Below are positions 54,485 to 64,000 of a stretch of 64,000 bases of DNA, in pieces. The notes under the pieces are model-generated. The model was not told the origin of the DNA. It worked only from the letters and a program-made list of their open reading frames with translations, and searched no databases. A program made the translations under genes and the position numbers. The DNA is taken from assembly GCA_033977485.1 (NCBI GenBank), contig CM066987.1, forward strand, positions 73,001,588 to 73,065,587, written 5' to 3'. The stretch comes from Hydrangea macrophylla (taxonomy: Eukaryota; Streptophyta; Magnoliopsida; Cornales; Hydrangeaceae). How positions within the stretch are numbered: position 1 is the stretch's first letter; each line of letters opens with the position of its first letter.

Positions 54485-55915
54485 TCAAGCATAGTACTTT
54501 TTTAGGCGATCCATGTTGATTGGTTCTTTGAATTTGACGCCATCGAGGTCCATGAGGTAGGTTACTCCTCTGGAAAGGATAGTTTTGACGATATAAGGGC
54601 CGACCCATTTGGGTTTAAACTTTTCGCGTGGATCAAAGATCGGGGCTAGCAATTCCTTAAGGACAAGGTCACCCTTGACAATTTTCCTCGGACGAACCCT
54701 TTTGTTGAAAGCGCGGGCTATCCTCTTTTGATAGATTCGGACATGGTCGACTGCCGCTAGGCGCTTTTCATCTATGAGAGCCAATTCTTTGTACCTTTCC
54801 CTTAACCAATCTGATTTTGAAATTTCACATTCTGCCATTACGAGCAGGGACGGTAGTTCTATCTCGACTGGAAATACTACTTCCATTCCATATACTAGTA
54901 AGTAAGGAGTTGCTCCTGTGGACGTCCTTATCAATGTTCTGTATTCCCAAAGTGCGAACGGTAGCTTTTTATGCCAGTCTTTGTAGGTATCGACCGATTT
55001 CTGCAGTATGGCCTTGACATTCTTGTTTGTAGCTTCGACTGCCCCATTAGTTTGTGGTCTGTACGGTGATGACTTGTGATAAGTGATTTTGTATTCCTCA
55101 AACAGATCTCTGACTTCAGCTTTGAAATGACTACCATTATCTGAGATGATCTCGTGGGGAACTCCATAACGACAGATGAGGTTCTTCTTGATGAACTTGG
55201 CCACTTCCTTGGCCCCCAACTTGCTGTAGGATGCGGCTTCTACCCATTTTGTGAAGTAGTCAATGGCCACCAAAATGTATCGATTTCCATTCGAGGCTTT
55301 CGGAATGATTTCACTGATGATATCGATTCCCCAAGTTGAGAATGGCCAATGTGAGGTCATGCTGTATAGAAGGGATGGTGGTGTATGCATCATATTTGCA
55401 TGGATCTGATAGTTGTGACACCTTCTTACGTATTCGCAACAATCTTTCTCTAATGTTGTCCAGTAATACCCTTGTCTTACAATTTTCTTGGCCAACATGT
55501 GACCATTCATGTGTGGGCCGCATACCCCCTCGTGTATTTTCTCCATCATTCTTCTGGAGCTTTTTCCAAACAAGCAAGTCAGCTTGTGACCATTGTACCC
55601 TTTCTTCAACAATTTCCCATCGCAAATGATGAATTGCACTGCGAATCTTTGAATTGCCCTTTTGTCTTTCTCGGTAGACTCTTGGGGGTAAGTCCCCTTT
55701 TCTATGAAGTCCCAGACATCCTGATACCACGGTGTTTCATTCTCTTCTTCTTCGATTGCAGCGACTATATTGAACGAAGGCTCGTTCCTTTGCTCAATTA
55801 CCAAAGGCATCATCCTGACTCCCACAGGAATTTTGATCATGGAGGCTAAGGTAGCCAATGAATCTGCCAGCTGGTTCTCTTCCCTAGGCAAGTAGAAGAA
55901 TTTGATGTTCTTGAA
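54485..55915 (-). pseudogene. Tat-C integrase and end of the second RNase H
   Basis: Frame begins after a TAG at 55,916 with FYLPREENQLADSLA, the last helix of the archaeal-type RNase H. Integrase: H-x-H pair, then VRRCHNYQIH where the usual second zinc Cys is Tyr; D in WGIDIISEI, D in IISDNGSHF, E in NGAVEATNK; a C-terminal KAKW/GPY-like module (KWVGPYIVKTILSRG). Ends TAG/TAA at 54,485. The catalytic triad is intact, the zinc knuckle is not. Confidence 0.9.
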
Positions 55916-57240
55916 CTACCTTTTGAGTTGATCGAGATGATCATGATAGGGCTTCAACCTTTCTTCTTTTACTTTCCATTCTCCTCTAGCTTGTGATATA
56001 ATGAGGTTTGAATCCCCGAAGACATCCAACTTCTGAACTTTCAGCTCTATGGCTGCTTCCATCCCCAGAATACATGCTTCGTATTCAACAGTGTTGTTGG
56101 TGGAGTTATAATTGAGTTTGACTGCCAACGGAGTGTGGTCCCCACTTGGTGACACTAGAATCATTCCTACTCTGTATCCTTTCATGTTGGCTGCTCCTTC
56201 AAAGTATAACTTCCACTGTTCTTCCTTGATTTCCATGACATTTTCGTCCAGAAATGGAAAGTCCCTACTTTCTTCGGAGTCAACAGCGTGCTCTGCAAGA
56301 TGCTCAGCTATGGTTCTCCCTTTTACCGATTTGCTTGTAACGTACTTGATATCGAATTTGGATAGTAGAAGTAACCAACAGGATATACGATCGATCAGGG
56401 CGGGTTTTTCGAGTAGGTATTTTAGAGGATCCATACGGGATATGAGCACAACCGGGAAGGCCAGCATGTAGTGCCTCAGTCGGCGAGTGCACCAAACCAA
56501 GGTCCAACAGGTTTTTTCGAGGGTAGAGTAGTTGAGCTCATACCCAGCCATCCTCTTGCTGAGGTAATATATGGCTTTTTCGGAGTAGCTTTCTTCCCCT
56601 TCTTGGGCTAGCATGCAACCCGTGGCATTTTCAGAGACTGATAGGTAAAGAAATAAAGGCTTATGAGGAGTGGGTGGTGAAAGGACAGGCGAATTTTGAA
56701 GGTAGGCTTTTATTTTGTCGAAAGCGGCTTGGCATTGGTCATCCCATTGGAACTTTTCTCCTTTTCTCAGCAATCGGAACAAAGGATCGCATGTAGTTGT
56801 GAGTTTGGAAATGAAGCGGCTGATAAATTGGACTCTTCCGAGAAACCCTCTCACTTCCTTTTCATTCCATGATGGTGTCATTTCTAGGATTGCCTTGATC
56901 TTAGAGGGATCCACCTCTATCCCCCTTTGTGTGATGAGAAAACCCAGGAGCTTACCGGAGGTCACACCAAAAGTGCATTTCCTAGGATTCAATCTCATCT
57001 TGTATTTGCACAACCTCTCAAAAAACTTTTCCAGTGCCACCAGGTGTCCTTCTCTGTCCTTGGACTTCACGATCATGTCATCTACATACACTTCTACTTC
57101 CTTGTGAATCATGTCATGCAGCAGAGTGGTGGCAGCTCTTTGGTAGGTTGCCCCAGCATTCTTGAGTCCGAAAGGCATTACTCTATAACAGTAGGTTCCC
57201 CAAGGGGTGGTGAATGTTATTTTTTACCGATCTTCTAGCG
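55916..57240 (-). pseudogene. Tat-C RT C-terminus and tandem RNases H
   Basis: VMPFGLKNAGATYQRA, YVDD at 57,077-57,088, LGFLITQRGIEVDP; gypsy RNase H (FLYLSVSENATGCMLAQ, LEKTCWTLVWC); then a second, archaeal-type RNase H (WKLYFEGAANMKG; VEYEACILGMEAA; FGDSNLIISQ). The first catalytic Asp of the second RNase H (YFDGA in relatives, from memory) is Glu here. TAA near 57,227 precedes KMTF, and TAG 55,916 follows DQLKR. Confidence 0.9.
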
Positions 57241-58482
57241 CCATTAGAATCTAATTGTACCCCGAAAAGCCATCCATGAATGACAGTAGCTCATGTCATG
57301 CGGTGTTATCCACCAAGACATCAATGTGGGGAAGCGAGAAGTCATCCTTAGGACTGGCTTTGTTTAGATCACGGAAGTCGACGCACACACGAACTTTTCC
57401 ATCTTTTTTGGGGACTGGCACGATATTGGTAACCCATTCCAGATACTCGGTGACAATGATGAACCCTGCCTTGAATTGTTTCTCCACTTCTTCTTTAACC
57501 TTGAGTGCCCATTCCGGCCTCATGCGCCTCAGTTTCTGCTTGACAGGTTTAACCTTGAATTGTTTCTCCACTTCATGTCATGCAGCAGAGTGGTGGTAGC
57601 TCTTTGGTAGGTTGCCCCAGCATTCTTGAGTCCGAAAGGCATTGCTCTATAACAGTAGGTTCCCCAACGGGTGGTGAATGTCATTTTTTACCGATCTTCT
57701 AGTGCCATTAGAATCTAATTGTACCCCGAAAAGCCATCCATGAATGACAGTAGCTCATGTCCTGCGGTGTTATCCACCAAGACATCAATGTGGGGAAGCG
57801 GGAAGTCATCCTTAGGACTGGCTTTATTTAGATCACGGAAGTCGACGCACACATGAACTTTTCCATCTTTTTTGGGGACTGGCACGATATTGGCAACCCA
57901 TTCCGGATACTCGGTGACAATGATGAACCCTGCCTTGAATTGTTTCTCCACTTCTTCTTTAACCTTGAGTGCCCATTCCGGCCTCATGCGCCTCAGTTTC
58001 TGCTTGACAGGTTTAACCTTGAATTGTTTCTCCACTTCATGTCATGCAACAGAGTGGTGGTAGCTCTTTGGTAGGTTGCCCCAGCATTCTTGAGTCCGAA
58101 AGGCATTACTCTATAACAGTAGGTTCCCCAACGGGTGGTGAATGTCATTTTTTACCGATCTTTTAGTGCCATTAGAATCTAATTGTACCCCGAAAAGCCA
58201 TCCATGAATGAAAGTAGCTCATGTCCTGCGGTGTTATCCACCAAGACATCAATGTAGGGAAGCGGGAAGTCATCCTTAGGACTGGCTTTGTTTAGATCAC
58301 GGAAGTCGACGCACACATGAACTTTTCCATCTTCTTTGGGGACTGGCACGATATTGGCAACCCATTCCGGATACTCGGTGACAATGATGAACCCTGCCTT
58401 GAATTGTTTCTCCACTTCTTCTTTAACCTTGAGTGCCCATTCCGGCCTCATGCGCCTCAGTTTCTGCTTGACAGGTTTAGAA
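57090..58482 (-). repeat. 464-bp tandem triplication inside Tat-C RT
   Basis: Anchor word ccattagaatctaattg at 57,241, 57,705 and 58,169 gives an exact 464-bp period. Units cover the RT fingers (KQKLRRMRPEWALKV) to LLHDM. At each of the two joins (about 57,552-57,574 and 58,016-58,038) sits an extra 22-nt piece copied from ~83 bp away. 464 is not a multiple of 3, so frame is lost. The DR-stop-KMTF nonsense is in all units, so it predates the event. Confidence 0.94.
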
Positions 58483-59063
58483 TTTGGGAGGAGTGGACTA
58501 TGATGTTGGACAATGTTGGGATCGACCCCAGGCATGTCCTCATAAGACCAAGCAAAAACATCCTTGAATTCTTTTAGAAAGAGAGTCAATTTTTCTTTTT
58601 CTTTTTTATTAAGAGTTGAGCCAATTTGCACAATTTGTGGATTATCTATTTCACCTAGGTTAACCGATAAAGTATCTTCGATTATTTCATAAGCACGTGG
58701 TTTATCAATTAGTTGCTTAAGTTCGATTGGGAGATCCTCGGAGGGATCTGTGCATTCACAAGTATTAGACACAGAGGAGTAAGCAGAATCGTCTTTCATT
58801 TCATTCATGACAAGTGAAGTGATTATATTAGATAGTGATGGGCCTACAGCAGCCGGCTCTGGTACAGACTCGATAATTGGAAGTACAGACTCTGAGGGAA
58901 CAGGGGATAGGGAGACATAGATAGATGACTCTACAGCCTGGTTGCTCAGACCCTCTTCAGTTGGCTTGATCTGATCATCTTGGCTCTTGGCCCTCTTTTC
59001 TTCCTTCTTTTTAGTGAATTCTTCCCACATTTTCTCGATAGCTTCAGTGTCCAGATACTTCAA
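57715..59063 (-). pseudogene. Tat-C pol linker and RT N-terminus
   Basis: LKYLDTEAIEKMWEE, a Ser/Pro-rich linker, LNKKEKEKLTLFLKEFKDVFAWSYEDMPG, the start of RT (VKQKLRRMRPEWALK; VPVPKEDGKVHVCVDFRDLNKASPKDDFPLP; FMDGFSGYN). A TAG at ~59,064 and a frame change near 59,085 separate it from protease. The distal part is within the triplication. Confidence 0.9.
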
Positions 59064-59083
59064 CTAGTCTTCCTCCGGGGTTT

Positions 59084-59926
59084 TCACAACTTCTTCAGGA
59101 TAGAACAGATCTTGATAGGGGGGCCTTTCACAGTCAGCAAAGATTTCAAGCCCGGGGTGCCTTCTTCTAGTGGCTTGATGGATCCAGGGTTCTGGGAACC
59201 CAAAGTAGGGGAAATCATCCCTTCATTGATGAATTGCCCATTCAAGGTTTTGCAGTACGGTGGGAGACTCCTCACCCTTTTCTTCCATGGCCTCTGTAGC
59301 TCGACGTCTTCTTCAGTGGGCTTGTACCCCAACCCAAAAGTGCCTTGCTGCCCTTTGATTTGAGGGAACTCCCAAATTCTTTGCTGGCATCGGCCCAATC
59401 CCATTACAGGGAAGTAGTTTATTTTGCGGACAATGTTGACAACTGCGGAGTGAATCTCGGGGAACCTGTCTTCATCATTGATCATGTGGACTTCTTCCAT
59501 GAAGAATCCCCCGATTTCTCCTTCTTCTAGCTCAGGTATTTGGACTTCGAAGATGGGAGCGTAGTTTGGGAAAGCTTTATTATCCCAACTATTGTCGAGG
59601 ATGATTTTCACCTCCTTCTCATGAATGTACTTGATCATTTGATGCACAGTGGATGATACGTCTTTGTTGACATGCAGCCAGGGCCTTCTGATCAACAAGT
59701 TGAATGAGGCAGGTATGTCCATGACTTGAAAGACTTCAGTGCTTACCAAAGATCCTACCCGGATTTGGAGAGAAACAGTTCTTATCACATTTCTCTTGGT
59801 GTTATCGTAGGCCCTTACGGATTGCACAAATGGTGTGATGTCAAGGACATTGACCCCCAAGGCGGTGGCAGTCCTTAGGGCACAAACATTTAAGGCAGAG
59901 CCTGTATCGACCAGACAAAATGGCAC
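59084..59926 (-). pseudogene. Tat-C aspartic protease and G-patch-like segment
   Basis: Active site CLVDTGSALNVC, then NLLIRRPWLH where LLGRPWLH is usual; downstream GTFGLGYKPTEED resembles the glycine-rich motif between protease and RT in Tat elements. A TAG at 59,927-59,929 lies just before the protease. Confidence 0.88.
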
Positions 59927-60685
59927 CTACTGTCCCTTATATCCAACAGTGATGTACAATGCTTTGTTATGTGCAGATCCTTCTGGTGGCAGGTCTTCAT
60001 CAGAAAACGTAATGATTGGGTCAGGGGTAAGTGCGCCCAAGAAAGCCACCATATCTTCTGGTGCGGCGTCAATGGGGACCTCTATTCCAGCCAGGGCATT
60101 CAACACGGCTTGCCTATGCTTGTAGGATGTTACCATGATGTCCCACATCGAGAGATATGCTTGGGTTTTCTTCAACTACTTTATCAACTCATTGTCTTCC
60201 TCGATGATCTCGTCCATTTTTCCCTTTCCTTTGTCTTTGACCGGACTTTTTTCAATAACCTCGATGGTAGGCTGCAGAGGCTGATAATGACGGCCTGACC
60301 TAGTCAGATGATCAATTTCGGCAGGGGTAGGCCCTTCTACAGTCCCATCTTCTTTGAACCAGTCGCAATCTATTCCCACAAATGGTTTCTCTAGCTCATT
60401 CCAGATAGAAGCATCGCTTTCATTGTCGGGATCATACCATTTAAGGTCCACTACCCCTAGATCATGTTCTTCCAAGAAGAATAGGTCTTGTTCGTCAGCC
60501 AGCTATTGCTGCCACTCGTCATCCCCTCCGTCAATCAGATGAATTCCTACAGATTCTGGGATGTTAATGAGGGGTAAAGGGGTCACTAAAGGGGTGATAT
60601 AGGTAGCAGTGTTGAAAGATATATGGTTGGACTCAATGAGGTTGATGTTTTGGTGATTCGGTAGAGGATTTTGAGTGACATGGGG
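59927..60685 (-). pseudogene. Tat-C Gag-protease linker
   Basis: Open stretches with LTRSGRHYQPLQPT, a Lys/Glu patch and KKTQAYLSMWDIMVTSYKHRQAVL (the helical part found before protease in Tat/Athila pol). Interrupted by TAG at about 60,173 and 60,500. No separate function assigned. Confidence 0.82.
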
Positions 60686-61920
60686 CTACTTTGGAGGTGG
60701 CTCGATGATATTTTGGTCAATGAGGTCTTGGATATCATGGCGAAGGCGCATGCAATCATCAGTGTTGTGGCCAGGGGCTTGGTGGTAGGTGCATCTTTTG
60801 GACATGTCACAGTTTGGCGGGAGCGGGGTATTTCGTGGCTGGAGTAATTGGAGGTGGCCTTTTTTAAAGAGGCGATCTAAGGCTGAGGAGAGGGGGATTT
60901 CTAATTTGGCGAAGTTGCGAGGAGGCTTCCTAGGGAAAGAGCAATTGGGGGAATTAGCTTGGTTGAGAGGCTGGTATGGCCTAGGAGGGTAAGCCATAGG
61001 TTGACTGCCAAGGGCATTAAAATCCGAAGGATTACGGGAGTAGTTGGGCCTTTTTGACTGACTCGGAGGCTCTTCTTTTTTGATCTTTCCTTCCCTTATG
61101 GCATCTTCAATTCGAGTCCCAACTTCAAACAGCTCTTCGAAAGTGGAGATGGACTGATAAAACAATTTTTGATGGTAGAGCGGTTGCAGATTCCAGATTA
61201 GCATTCTCACCTGTTCCTTTTCAATCGGTCGGTGGGTCATTTGGGCCACTTTATTCCTCCATCTGCTCAGAAACGCAGCGAAGGATTCATTGTTGTTCTG
61301 CCGAGTAGTTTCCAAATCTCTGATGGTGACGTCAAGTTCTTGGTTGTAGGAGTAGTGATCAACGAATACCAGAACTATGTCTTCCCATGTCCGAGTTTCG
61401 GAAGCTTCTAAGGTAAGGAACCATGATAGTGCAGACTTCGTGAGAGTTTGTGGGAACAGCATTGCGAGGTGCTCGTGGGTACAGCCCATGGATTGGAAGA
61501 TGCTCATACACAGCTTCACATGGCTCTTCGAATTTCCGGTTCCATCGAAACGGTCAATGGCAGGCATCTTGAAGTTTTCCGGTAGCTTCAGCTTAACAGG
61601 TTCAAAAAGGCCTTCCAAGTCCAGCATGTAATCATCAATCCCTTTGCTTTTCCTCCGTACACTTTCCAGCTTGTCAACCTTATGTTCTCTTGGAGCTTCT
61701 TCTCATATGAAAACGGTGGGACCCCTTGAAGCCAGTCTTCCTCCCCGTTATTCTTATGTGGGGGCGGTTCAAACCCCGGTGGTGGAAACCCAAGCGGAGG
61801 TTGCGGCCGCTACTGCTTCAATTCTTCCATGAACTTCAGAACTTGGGCTAGGCTATTAGACTGCTGGCTTATGGTTGCTCCCAACTCGATAACCTTGTTT
61901 TCTAACTCTTCTCGATTCAT
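60686..61920 (-). pseudogene. Tat-C Gag
   Basis: ATG at 61,918-61,920 (MNREELENKVIELGA), Pro-rich stretch, then the Gag domain (FDGTGNSKSHVKLC, SWFLTLEASETRTWEDI, QVRMLIWNLQP) and the atypical knuckle CTYHQAPGHNTDDC (C-x2-H-x4-H-x4-C) of Tat/Athila type near 60,760-60,800. TAG at 61,810-61,812, a frameshift about 61,690, and TAG at 60,686 disrupt it. Confidence 0.9.
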
Positions 61921-63157
61921 GCTGAAGTAAGCTGTCGGACTGATTCTGACCAAACGATTATCTGAACTCCTGACCCACGACGAGGATCCCAGCTGCTGAC
62001 TTCGGGAATCTATACTGACCTGATAGATTTCGAGAGGACTAGATCAGATTTTGACAGTGATGACTTTAGACAGACAAAGACAATGATGTTTAACAAACGT
62101 GGACTGACTTGTGTAAGAATGCTCGAGACAGTGCATGCAGATTGATAGGAATGGTGTATACAAATGAGACAAGCACGCGGATGTAAGCCCCTCTATATGA
62201 TGCTCCTATTTCTAACAGATAGCAGTTAAACAATTAAGGTCCTAACCATATAGAGTGTGCCAACCTTACTTTCTAGTACGATCACCAAGGGATAACAGGG
62301 GTTTCCAGGGTTCTATGGAGGCTTCTAGGAGAGACTGGGCATTTCTGGTTGATTTGGATAGAGTTTCTGGGAGAAGCTGGGATATCCGGATATAATTTCT
62401 GGCATTTGGGGTATCTGGACAGAGTTTCTGGGAGAAATGGGTTAATATGGTTATATCTGGGATATCTAGACAGAGTTTCTGGGAGAAACGGGTTAATATG
62501 GTTATATCTGGGATATCTAGGCAGAGTTTCCGGGAGAAACTGGTTAATATGTGGTGATAGTGATCATACTGTCTAGCAGGTTTTCATACTCCTATGTCTT
62601 AGGACCAACAAACAAGGTTTGCGGTGTATATCTTTGTGAGCATGGAGCAGACATCATTGTCATGGTGCCTAGGCAGGTCAACTCAATGTGATCACATGTG
62701 AGTGATTGCCTTGGGGATCATAAGAAAGAGGTTCTGTTCTATGCCACATAAGCGTCTACACCGTTCAGGTAATTCCATCAGCGCATACAGTAGTTATATC
62801 ATATTATCCTATCTGAAAAGATAAATGAACAGTCCTATGAAAGGTTCTAGAAGAATCTATATGCAAAGGCTGGGTTTAGTCAAAGAGGGTCCGTTGACGA
62901 GAGTTCCAACATACCGTCAGGGAGACAGTACAAAGGTTTTTACTCTTTTTGATATACCTTGGAAGGAACAGTATCAACGGTGACTTGTGCCCTGGCACAG
63001 CAAGACCTGAACAATGTCAGCACCGCGTTTCAGACACAGTCGGGAGGGGAAATGCAGAAGTGCAATGCGGTGAACCAGACACAGAAAAAAGATGATTTTA
63101 AGGATACTTCTTATGAGTCAAACCTCTGTATTATTTTGTTTTAAAATAAAAACAAAT
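61921..63157 (-). other. Tat-C leader
   Basis: 1.24 kb without ORF. It holds a 51-bp tandem repeat at 62,361-62,560. The rest shows no motif I recognise. The length is typical of the long leaders of this lineage. Confidence 0.75.
62361..62560. repeat. 51-bp tandem repeat in the Tat-C leader
   Basis: gagtttctggga recurs at 62,361, 62,422, 62,473 and 62,524 (spacings 61, 51, 51), each with gaaacgggttaatatgg and tatatctgggatatctag words. Confidence 0.9.
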
Positions 63158-63174
63158 CCCCAGTAGAGTCGCCA
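63158..63174 (-). other. Primer binding site of Tat-C
   Basis: On the minus strand TGGCGACTCTACTGGGG, three bases from the LTR end. It ends with the CCA complement TGG; I believe the tRNA is tRNA-Arg, as in Ogre/Tat elements, but cannot check. Confidence 0.75.
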
Positions 63175-63177
63175 GAT

Positions 63178-63949
63178 TGTGGACACGCTGGATTCCACCA
63201 CTTTGTTTGTTTTAGATTGTTTTGAAAAGGAAAGAAAATGGTCCGTTGAAAACAGATACAGAGTCGCCACTTGGTCTTTAAGGAACCAAGAAACCTAATT
63301 TTGACTCACCCAAATGGATAAAGGGCAACGACCCTTCATAACCAAAGAACTTAGCTTGGGATTTTGGTACGAGAGAGGAAGGAGCCTTTGTCGCAACTAA
63401 AACACCCTCAACTCGCCCCGTCTTTTGACGGGCCTCAATTAGCACCTAAATAATCATCTTATACTATGTATGGTTCAACAATTAATACTATGATAGTATA
63501 TTACATCACATAAGAAAATTTAAAATGGAAGATCCAAAGATAAGATATCATTCATAAGATCTAAGTCAAATATCATACAATGTAAAGTGAAAGATCACAC
63601 AAATAAATCTAGGAAAAATCGTCTAATCATGTATCAAGTAATTAGGTTTCCCTAATCTAAAGGGGACATGAATTATTCTTGAAGCAAATAATAAAAGAAA
63701 TAAAAAAAAATGCTTAGCAAGCTATTATGATGCATGTTAATCTTTGAGGAAAGAAGATTTCTCAATTCCCGGGACGGATGAGAAAGGAAGACTAGATCGA
63801 GGGAAACATGAACGTATTGATCAAGTTCATTCCTTATAATCTTCTTAGATTAGGACTCACAAAAGCCCCAAATCTTTGCATGGATTCAATGTATGTATCT
63901 AGAATGTGGCAAGGTTGTAGTGTGCTTTGTGTTCATTCCTTATAATCTT
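63178..63949 (-). repeat. Tat-C 5' LTR, 3'-terminal part
   Basis: Ends (minus orientation) ...CGTGTCCACA, so TG on the plus strand at 63,178. At least 772 bp, interrupted at 63,950 by L1-j. No ORF. The word gttcattccttataatctt occurs at 63,825-63,843 and 63,931-63,949. Confidence 0.75.
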
Positions 63950-64000
63950 GCTTGTGTGTTTTGCCTTAGCCACATGGAGACCCATAACCATTTATTTTTT
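63950..64000 (+). mobile_element. L1-j, start of a 5'-truncated LINE
   Basis: Reads ACVFCLSHMETHNHLFF, the zf-RVT zinc cluster seen in L1-b and L1-f. Continues past the window end, so TSD and 3' end are unknown. Confidence 0.8.

Larger units (their letters stand above)
47669..64000 (-). mobile_element. Tat-C: Tat/Ogre-like Ty3/gypsy element with antisense ORFs
   Basis: Right to left: 5' LTR from beyond 64,000 to 63,178, PBS 63,158-63,174, leader, gag (ATG 61,920), protease, RT (YVDD 57,077-57,088), gypsy RNase H, a second archaeal-type RNase H, integrase to 54,485, tandem repeats, then two plus-strand ORFs and repeat-rich DNA to 47,669. Dual RNase H and antisense PMD-type ORFs beyond pol are known traits of the plant Tat lineage. 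Size over 16 kb. Multiple stops make it defective. The left LTR end is missing at 47,669. Confidence 0.88.

Overview
The window is plant nuclear DNA, most likely from a flowering plant and probably a eudicot. It is an intergenic retrotransposon nest. I found no host gene, rRNA, tRNA or CRISPR array. The plant origin rests on L1-clade LINEs with a DUF4283-type ORF1 and a zf-RVT tail, Ty3/gypsy elements of CRM-like type primed by initiator tRNA-Met, and a Tat/Ogre-like Ty3/gypsy element with two RNase H domains and antisense plant-mobile-domain ORFs. I cannot name the species.

Positions 1-40,290 form a nest that can be resolved from exact target-site duplications (TSDs). The leader of a minus-strand gypsy element (A4) was hit by a plus-strand LINE (L1-0). 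L1-0 was hit by L1-a (238-766) and L1-b (797-38,912, minus). L1-b was hit by L1-c (2,345-11,660, itself carrying gypsy A1), by a 50-bp LINE stub (13,795-13,844) and by gypsy B (13,872-37,667, minus). The 3' LTR of gypsy B was hit by gypsy A2 (14,467-31,285, plus). A2 was hit by L1-d (19,101-29,420), and L1-d by L1-e (22,799-29,177, minus). Deepest depth: A4 > L1-0 > L1-b > B > A2 > L1-d > L1-e. Families A and B share architecture: leader with a candidate intron, Gag with a CCHC knuckle, DGG protease, RT with YFDD, RNase H, integrase, and an ORF that runs through the PPT into the 3' LTR.

Positions 40,290-47,668 hold a decayed third family-A copy (A3, plus) with four LINE fragments in it. It is bounded on both sides by minus-strand family-A LTRs through rearranged junctions.

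Positions 47,669-64,000 are one Tat/Ogre-like element (Tat-C, minus strand). From right to left it holds a 5' LTR (running off the window and hit by L1-j), a PBS, a repeat-bearing leader, gag, protease, RT, two RNases H and integrase. Beyond pol, on the opposite strand, lie an intron-containing PMD gene (50,154-52,311) and a DUF7745-like ORF (52,685-53,692). Left of these is 2.4 kb of repeat-rich DNA that is probably its 3' LTR. The RT region carries a 464-bp tandem triplication.

No element looks autonomous. Each long ORF has stops or frameshifts except L1-e ORF1 (5'-truncated), the A2 integrase segment and the DUF7745-like ORF. The most useful observations are the resolved nest with internally consistent LTR ages, the duplication plus solo-LTR history of A1, the conserved LINE 3' terminus in eleven copies, the leader intron shared by families A and B, the antisense PMD/DUF7745 pair, and a repeated hairpin-forming motif in Tat-C.
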